From the NCBI GenBank assembly GCA_041750975.1, contig JBGSYN010000159.1:1-9711 (forward strand): 9,711 nt of DNA, written 5' to 3'. Below, piece by piece: positions 5,636 to 9,711 of this stretch. Position numbers and translations under genes: made by a program. How positions within the stretch are numbered: the stretch's first letter is position 1; every line of letters starts with the position of its first letter. The notes under the pieces are model-generated. The model was not told the DNA's origin. It was given only the letters and a program-made list of their open reading frames with translations, and did no database searches. Source of the stretch: JBGSYN01 sp041750975. Its GTDB lineage: Bacteria > Pseudomonadota > Alphaproteobacteria > Geminicoccales > Geminicoccaceae.

Positions 5636-6568
5636 TTGAAAATCGCAATCATGGGCAGCGGCGGCATTGGCGGCTATTTTGGCGCGCGGCTGCAGGCCTC
5701 AGGCCATGACGTCACCTTCATGGCCCGCGGCGCACACTTGGCGGCGATGCGCGCTCAGGGATTGAGTTTGCGCAGCGCTCTGGGCGATCTGGCTTTCGCC
5801 GAAGTCGAGGCTACAGACCAACCCTCCGATATCGGTATCGTCGACGCCGTGCTGTTCACGGTGAAACTCTACGACACCGAAACGGCTGCCGAAGCGATCA
5901 AACCCTTGATCGGCAAGGAAACGGCGATCCTGACGCTGCAAAACGGGATCGAGAGTGCGGGCATCCTCTCCCGCATCCTCGGGCGCGACCATGTCCTTCC
6001 CGGCAGCGCCTATATCGTTTCCAATATAACCGCGCCCGGCGTCGTCAATCATATCGGCCCTCTGCAGAGGATTGTCTTTGGCGAATCGGATGGCACACGA
6101 TCGGATCGAGCTTTGGCGCTGAACGATGCGCTTGCTGGTGCCCGCATCGACACGGAATTGAGCGAGACCATCGATGTTTCGATCTGGAACAAGTTTCTGG
6201 GGCTGGCGACGTGGGCCGGAATGGCGTCCGTCATGCGTGGTGAACTCGAGCTGATCCGGCGTCATTCTCGAAGCCGGAGGATGTTGAAGGATGCGATCGA
6301 CGAGATCGAGGCCGTAGGCCGGGCCGCCGGGATCGGGCTTGCACCCGATGCCGCGGCCAAGGCGTTCGAGACGCTGATGACGGGGCCCGCGCCGACCGCC
6401 AAACCCTCCATGCTTTTGGATCTCGAACAGGGTCGACGGCTTGAACTGCCCTGGTTTAGCGGTGCGGTCACCCGTCTCGGCGGCGAGTTTGGCATCGCAA
6501 CGCCGACGCACAATTTCATCTACGCGGTGCTTGAGCCCTACATTAATGGCAGCGGGGGGCAAACATGA
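5636..6568 (+). CDS. Ketopantoate reductase-fold (ApbA/PanE family) oxidoreductase
   Basis: A 310-aa NAD(P)H-dependent 2-keto-acid reductase family member. The N-terminal Rossmann domain has GSGGIGG (7-13) and Arg31 after the second strand (FMAR), suggesting NADPH. LFTVKLYDT (73-81) carries the active-site Lys77, LQNGIES (101-107) has Asn103, and the C-terminal helical domain has WNKFLGLA with the catalytic Lys186, Ser258 in KPSMLLD and Glu270 in RRLELPW. By eye the residue matching substrate-binding Asn180 of E. coli PanE is Leu190, so the substrate may not be ketopantoate. TTG 5636 is chosen from the ribosome-binding site and the domain start. The stop overlaps the next gene's ATG (ATGA, 6565-6568), implying coupled translation with a ThDP enzyme. 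True PanE remains possible; I leave the symbol blank. Confidence 0.85.
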   Translation: MKIAIMGSGGIGGYFGARLQASGHDVTFMARGAHLAAMRAQGLSLRSALGDLAFAEVEATDQPSDIGIVDAVLFTVKLYDTETAAEAIKPLIGKETAILTLQNGIESAGILSRILGRDHVLPGSAYIVSNITAPGVVNHIGPLQRIVFGESDGTRSDRALALNDALAGARIDTELSETIDVSIWNKFLGLATWAGMASVMRGELELIRRHSRSRRMLKDAIDEIEAVGRAAGIGLAPDAAAKAFETLMTGPAPTAKPSMLLDLEQGRRLELPWFSGAVTRLGGEFGIATPTHNFIYAVLEPYINGSGGQT

Positions 6569-8259
6569 ACGCCCTTTCCGGTGCCGAGGCCCTGGTTCGG
6601 CTGCTGCAGCAGCATGGCGTCACCCATATATTTGGGCTTTGCGGCGACACCAGCCTGCCCTTCTATGACGCGCTCTACCGGCTCGACCACGGCATCACCC
6701 ACATCCTCACCCGCGACGAAAGGCACGCCGCCTACATGGCGGATGCGTATGCGAGGGTCACGCATCGTCCGGGTATCTGCGAAGGGCCAAGTGGCGGCGG
6801 CGCCACCTACATCCTACCGGGCCTGATCGAGGCCAATGAGAGCTCCATCTCGATCCTGGCCATCACAACGGATATTGCGACAACGAGCCGGGGCCGGTTC
6901 GCCCTGACGGAACTCGACCAGGAGGCGCTGTTTCGTCCGGTCACCAAATGGAACACGGTAATCGCTTCCGCCGGAGAGCTGCCACGCATGGTCCGGCGAG
7001 CGTTTCGCGAGATGACGGCGGGCCGGCCCGGCGCCGTCCATCTCGGTCTGCCGTTCGATGTGCAAAAGGCACCGGTCGAGCCCGAGGATGTCTGGGCCGA
7101 CCCGTCGTTTGCCCAATACCCGGCGCAGCCGCTCGCTCCCGCAGGCGATAAGGTCGAAGCCCTCGCCGAAGCACTGCTGCAGGCGCGGCGGCCGTTGGCG
7201 ATCTGTGGCGGCGGCGTCGTCATCGCTCGAGCGGAAACGGAGTTGCAGCGACTCTCGGAACGGCTGGCGATGCCGGTTGCGACCTCGATCAGCGGTCAAG
7301 GCAGCATCGCCGAGACGCATCCTCTCGCAATCGGTGTCGTCGGCAGCAATGGCGGGACGGCGGAAACCCGGGAAATTGTCGATCGGGCAGACCTTGTCCT
7401 TTTCATCGGCTGCCGCGCCGGCTCGGTCACGACCCAGCGCTGGCGCTCGCCCACGCCCGGCCAGGCCAAGATCCTCCATATCGACTGCGATCCTGCCGTG
7501 ATCGGCGCCAATTACCCGACCTCGGCGGCGCTTCTGGGCGACGCCAGGCTGGCGCTGGCTGCGCTCAACACCACGCTGGATCAGTATCCCGCCTCTACTC
7601 GGGACCAATCGGGCCCGAGCCAAGAAATCGTGACCCTCAAAAAGCAAAAGTTCGAGGCATTCGCGGCGCTTGCGGCGTCGGATGAAACTCCGATCCGACC
7701 GGAGCGGCTGGTGGCGACGCTTGCAAAGCTGGTCGATGAGGACGCGATCATCGTTGCCGATCCGGGCACGCCATGCCCCTATGTCTCGGCCTATTTCGAG
7801 CAGCGCCGGTCCGGCCGGCACTTCATCTCGAACCGCGCCCATGGGGCACTCGGCTTTGCCCTTCCAGCCGTCGTCGGTGCTGCGATCGGCCGGCCTTCCG
7901 TCAAATCGGTGGCGGTCATGGGGGACGGCAGCTTCGGCATGGCCTGCGGCGAACTCGAGACGATCGCCCGGCTCAGCCTCCCGGTCAGCCTCATCGTCGT
8001 CGCCAACGCCGTCTATGGCTGGATCAAGGCGGGCCAGCGCGCCGGCTTCCATGAGCGCTACTACTCGGTGGATTTTTCGCCGAGCGATCATGCGGCGATT
8101 GCCAGGGGCTTCGGGATCGAGGCGTTTCGCGTCGAGGATCCGGAACGCCTGCAGCCGGTCCTGGCGGAGGCACTGGATCGGCCGCATCCGACGCTCGTCG
8201 ACGTCGTGTGTCAGCCGCTTCACGAATCAAGAGCGCCTGTCAGCGAATGGGTCGCCTGA
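6565..8259 (+). CDS. Thiamine diphosphate-dependent enzyme, acetolactate synthase-like
   Basis: A 564-aa protein with the three domains of the IlvB/pyruvate-oxidase family: N-terminal PYR domain (about 4-165), central domain (about 195-335) and C-terminal PP domain (about 395-550). The activating glutamate is Glu52 in LTRDERHAAYMADAYAR; the Mg-ThDP motif is GDGSF (453-457), reaching Asn481 in VVANAVYGW. The usual 'NN' is 'AN' here, but the second asparagine, the expected metal ligand, is kept. Presence of Glu52 argues against glyoxylate carboligase, which has valine there. EGPSGGGATYILPGL (73-87) replaces the usual SGPG-T-N loop, so the substrate pocket differs from that of biosynthetic acetolactate synthase, and no small regulatory subunit gene follows. 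The ATG overlaps the reductase stop by 4 bases. The function is a 2-keto-acid decarboxylase or carboligase of unknown specificity. Confidence 0.87.
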   Translation: MNALSGAEALVRLLQQHGVTHIFGLCGDTSLPFYDALYRLDHGITHILTRDERHAAYMADAYARVTHRPGICEGPSGGGATYILPGLIEANESSISILAITTDIATTSRGRFALTELDQEALFRPVTKWNTVIASAGELPRMVRRAFREMTAGRPGAVHLGLPFDVQKAPVEPEDVWADPSFAQYPAQPLAPAGDKVEALAEALLQARRPLAICGGGVVIARAETELQRLSERLAMPVATSISGQGSIAETHPLAIGVVGSNGGTAETREIVDRADLVLFIGCRAGSVTTQRWRSPTPGQAKILHIDCDPAVIGANYPTSAALLGDARLALAALNTTLDQYPASTRDQSGPSQEIVTLKKQKFEAFAALAASDETPIRPERLVATLAKLVDEDAIIVADPGTPCPYVSAYFEQRRSGRHFISNRAHGALGFALPAVVGAAIGRPSVKSVAVMGDGSFGMACGELETIARLSLPVSLIVVANAVYGWIKAGQRAGFHERYYSVDFSPSDHAAIARGFGIEAFRVEDPERLQPVLAEALDRPHPTLVDVVCQPLHESRAPVSEWVA

Positions 8260-8366
8260 CACCCATCGCGTCCGATTGTCAGCCCTGCAAAAACTGCATT
8301 GGCCAAATGCCGCACCAGAGAATAGATCACTGCGCACAGCAAATGCGAGCGCCAGCCAACGATCAT
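8220..8366 (-). CDS. Possible 48-aa small membrane protein, uncertain
   Basis: ATG 8366-8364 opens a 48-codon frame ending at TGA 8222-8220. The translation begins MIVGWRSHLL and continues through CAVIYSLVRHLANAVFAGLT to about residue 31, a plausible single membrane helix of about 22 residues with a basic N-terminus, followed by a polar tail. It overlaps the last 40 bases of the ThDP gene on the other strand. No good Shine-Dalgarno lies close to the ATG; GGTGGAG is about 20 bases upstream, too far. It could be real, a degenerate remnant or chance. I recognise no family. Confidence 0.2.
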   Translation of the reverse strand: MIVGWRSHLLCAVIYSLVRHLANAVFAGLTIGRDGCQATHSLTGALDS

Positions 8367-8458
8367 AATAAGGCGGCATCGCTCAGCTCCACCGCCTGAT
8401 TTTTCGAGTTCAAACGATGCTGCTCAAGTACCGCGCCATTCTTGGCCTTGTCTTCGTG
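8260..8458. other. Convergent intergenic gap between the ThDP gene and the flippase gene
   Basis: This 199-bp gap between two convergent genes holds a weak terminator candidate at 8371-8404, a 48-aa minus-strand ORF and the start of a 26-aa plus-strand ORF, each listed separately. It is less GC-rich than the flanking genes. I see no repeat, tRNA or attachment site in it. Confidence 0.5.
8371..8404 (+). terminator. Weak intrinsic terminator candidate
   Basis: AGGCGG (8371-8376) pairs with CCGCCT (8392-8397) across a 15-base loop, and TTTTT follows at 8400-8404 after GA. The stem is only 6 bp and the loop is large, so efficiency is doubtful. The position, 112 bp after the ThDP stop and before the opposing flippase gene ends, is suitable. 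Confidence 0.3.
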
Positions 8459-8497
8459 TTAGCTCTGCTCTTGATATTGAGTGCCGCCGGCACCTGA
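8417..8497 (+). CDS. Possible 26-aa hydrophobic peptide, uncertain
   Basis: ATG 8417 to TGA 8495-8497 encodes MLLKYRAILG followed by LVFVLALLLILSAAGT. It has a classic single-span profile: short basic N-terminus, about 15 consecutive hydrophobic residues and a small-residue end. It overlaps the flippase stop region by 39 bases in antisense and follows the possible terminator. Only a weak GAG precedes the ATG. A short hydrophobic frame can arise by chance opposite glutamine- and glutamate-rich codons, which is exactly what lies on the other strand (QYQEQS), so I treat it as a candidate only. Confidence 0.2.
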   Translation: MLLKYRAILGLVFVLALLLILSAAGT

Positions 8498-9711
8498 ATT
8501 TCGCGCCTCGGTCCGATCGCCTATGCGGCCGACATCATCGAGCAACAGGGCGATCTTGGCGCCTTCGGCGGCGGCACGGGTCAATGCCAGGGCGGCAAGC
8601 GCCGTTGTTACCGAAAAGGCGTGAAGCCCGACCAGCATCAGGCCGGCGATACCGATGGCCAGGATCAAGAGGGCAAAAAGATTGGCCTCCAGTAAAGCCC
8701 GCCGGCGTTGCGTCGTCGTGATGGCGGCCTGCAACACCGCACTCGCATGCTGCAGGACGAGCCAAGGCACAAACCAGGGCAGCAACGACGCCGCCGATCG
8801 GTAGGCTTCGCCGAACGCGAGCGGCATCAGGTTCGGCGCGATCAGGGCGAGACCTGTTCCAGCGATGAGCGCCGCCACCATGCTCTTCTTGAGATCCTGG
8901 GCGAGGGCCCGATGCCATGCCTTCGGATCGCGGCGCCACCGTCCAAGCCGGGCGAGCGACAGCTGTCCCGCCGCATTGGCAAAGACCAGTCCTGCCACAC
9001 TGACCGCCCCTGCGAGATAATACTGGCCGGCGGCCGCGGTGCCGACGACAAGGCCGACAATCAGCAGATCAGCGCTCATCAACACCTGGTTGGTGAGGGT
9101 CACGCCCATCAGCGGCCAACCCAGACGCAACATCCGCCGATCATCGAGCGGTGAAGTCGCGCGACGCACACCGCCCGCCCGATGCCGCGCAAGAACCAAC
9201 CAGGTGGCAATGGCGGCGCCGATCCAGGACAAGAGGAAAATCACCGCGACCTGCTCGGGCGTCGAGGCGCCGGGCAACAGCAGGAGCCCCGAGCAAAACA
9301 ATAGCGGTCGCGTCAACAGGAGCAGCGATGCTGTCTTGTGTCGGCCTTCGACAAGCGGCACCCAGTCGACCATCAGCGCTATCGCGATGATCGATAGCGA
9401 CGCCAGGGCGATGAGACCGAGATGGTCCGGCACGAGCAGGGCGCTGACGGCGACAACCAGGAGCACGACGATAGCGCTGAGCACAAGCCGCAGCCGCAGG
9501 TAGCGCTCGAGCAAAGCGAAGGGTCCGCCTTCGGTAGCCGATGCCTCGGCCGTGGCGACCGAGCGCAGGCCGAACTCGCCCAGATGCAGCGCATAGCCCT
9601 GCACCGCCAGGGCCATCGCCCAGACACCGAGTTCGGCCGGCGTGAGATGGCGCGCCACCAGGGTCGCTGCGGCGAGGCCGAGCATGGCCGCGATGAGGCG
9701 GCTGCCGCCCA
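8459..9711 (-). CDS. Polysaccharide/oligosaccharide flippase-like membrane protein, 5'-truncated by the window edge
   Basis: At least 416 codons of a multi-span membrane protein of the Wzx/MATE-like flippase superfamily, which moves lipid-linked glycans across the inner membrane. The frame is open to the window end, beyond the first visible ATG (9685), with GGSRLIAAMLGLAAATLVARHL still part of the typical first helix, so the true start is outside. Numbered from ATG 9685, hydrophobic segments lie at about 21-38, 68-86, 89-108, 118-137, 145-165, 188-212, 220-245, 266-288, 301-320, 333-354 and 357-383. The family-like motifs ARHLTPAELGVWAMALAV (11-28) and FGEAYRSAASLLPWF (291-305) are seen. The C-terminal tail is polar. 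No glycan genes other than the sqd operon are in view, so its cargo is unknown; relevance to sulfolipid is only positional. Confidence 0.85.
   Translation of the reverse strand, partial: GGSRLIAAMLGLAAATLVARHLTPAELGVWAMALAVQGYALHLGEFGLRSVATAEASATEGGPFALLERYLRLRLVLSAIVVLLVVAVSALLVPDHLGLIALASLSIIAIALMVDWVPLVEGRHKTASLLLLTRPLLFCSGLLLLPGASTPEQVAVIFLLSWIGAAIATWLVLARHRAGGVRRATSPLDDRRMLRLGWPLMGVTLTNQVLMSADLLIVGLVVGTAAAGQYYLAGAVSVAGLVFANAAGQLSLARLGRWRRDPKAWHRALAQDLKKSMVAALIAGTGLALIAPNLMPLAFGEAYRSAASLLPWFVPWLVLQHASAVLQAAITTTQRRRALLEANLFALLILAIGIAGLMLVGLHAFSVTTALAALALTRAAAEGAKIALLLDDVGRIGDRTEARNSGAGGTQYQEQS

Noticed and set aside
6814..8223. 469-aa minus-strand frame opposite the ThDP gene
   Set aside because: Its composition, rich in Arg, Asp and His, is typical of an antisense shadow in GC-rich DNA, and the plus strand holds clear ThDP motifs.
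8208..8399. 63-aa plus-strand frame with a CQPCKNC cluster
   Set aside because: The cysteine spacing is eye-catching, but the frame begins inside the ThDP gene, has no ribosome-binding site, ends in the terminator candidate and has an unstructured composition. It is most likely chance.

Overview
The window looks like a chromosomal stretch from a GC-rich alphaproteobacterium. Codons are strongly GC-ending, GTG and TTG starts are frequent, and three genes match in order and family the sulfolipid operon sqdB-sqdD-sqdC known from Rhodobacter and Sinorhizobium. I see no tRNA, rRNA, insertion sequence, CRISPR array or phage gene. The genus cannot be fixed from the sequence.

Layout. Positions 1-128 hold the 3' end of a class III PLP aminotransferase, followed by a small membrane protein (159-362). 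A Rid-family protein without the usual catalytic arginine lies on the minus strand (387-845). From a 155-bp divergent gap (846-1000) the sulfoquinovosyl diacylglycerol (SQDG) genes run rightward: sqdB (1001-2227), a GT8 glycosyltransferase sqdD (2234-3028) and an SDR-type sqdC (3028-3909). They converge on a minus-strand quinone-handling pair, wrbA-type quinone oxidoreductase (4917-5522) then glutathionyl-hydroquinone reductase (3906-4895). sqdC and the latter end on the same CTAG. A 113-bp divergent gap containing a clean inverted repeat separates wrbA from a rightward pair: a ketopantoate-reductase-fold enzyme (5636-6568) overlapping by ATGA a thiamine-diphosphate enzyme of the acetolactate-synthase family (6565-8259). 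After about 200 bp with a possible terminator and two very small hydrophobic ORFs comes the 3' part of a polysaccharide/oligosaccharide flippase on the minus strand (8459 to the window end).

How the genes work together. SqdB makes UDP-sulfoquinovose from UDP-glucose and a sulfite donor, SqdD is expected to transfer the sulfoquinovosyl group, and SqdC is needed for a later step towards the anionic, phosphate-free lipid SQDG. sqdA, the acyltransferase-like gene, is not in the window. WrbA and the xi-class GST both act on quinones and probably form a small redox or detoxification operon. The reductase plus ThDP enzyme looks like a two-step module (C-C bond formation or cleavage plus NAD(P)H reduction of a 2-keto or hydroxy-keto acid) with unknown substrate.

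Points most worth a second look: the sqdB and sqdD frames are identical and separated only by TGA CCC GGC TTG; the reductase-ThDP module has altered active-site residues; the Rid protein is arginine-less; an 18-bp operator-like palindrome lies before the reductase gene; and tiny ORFs sit near 8220-8497.
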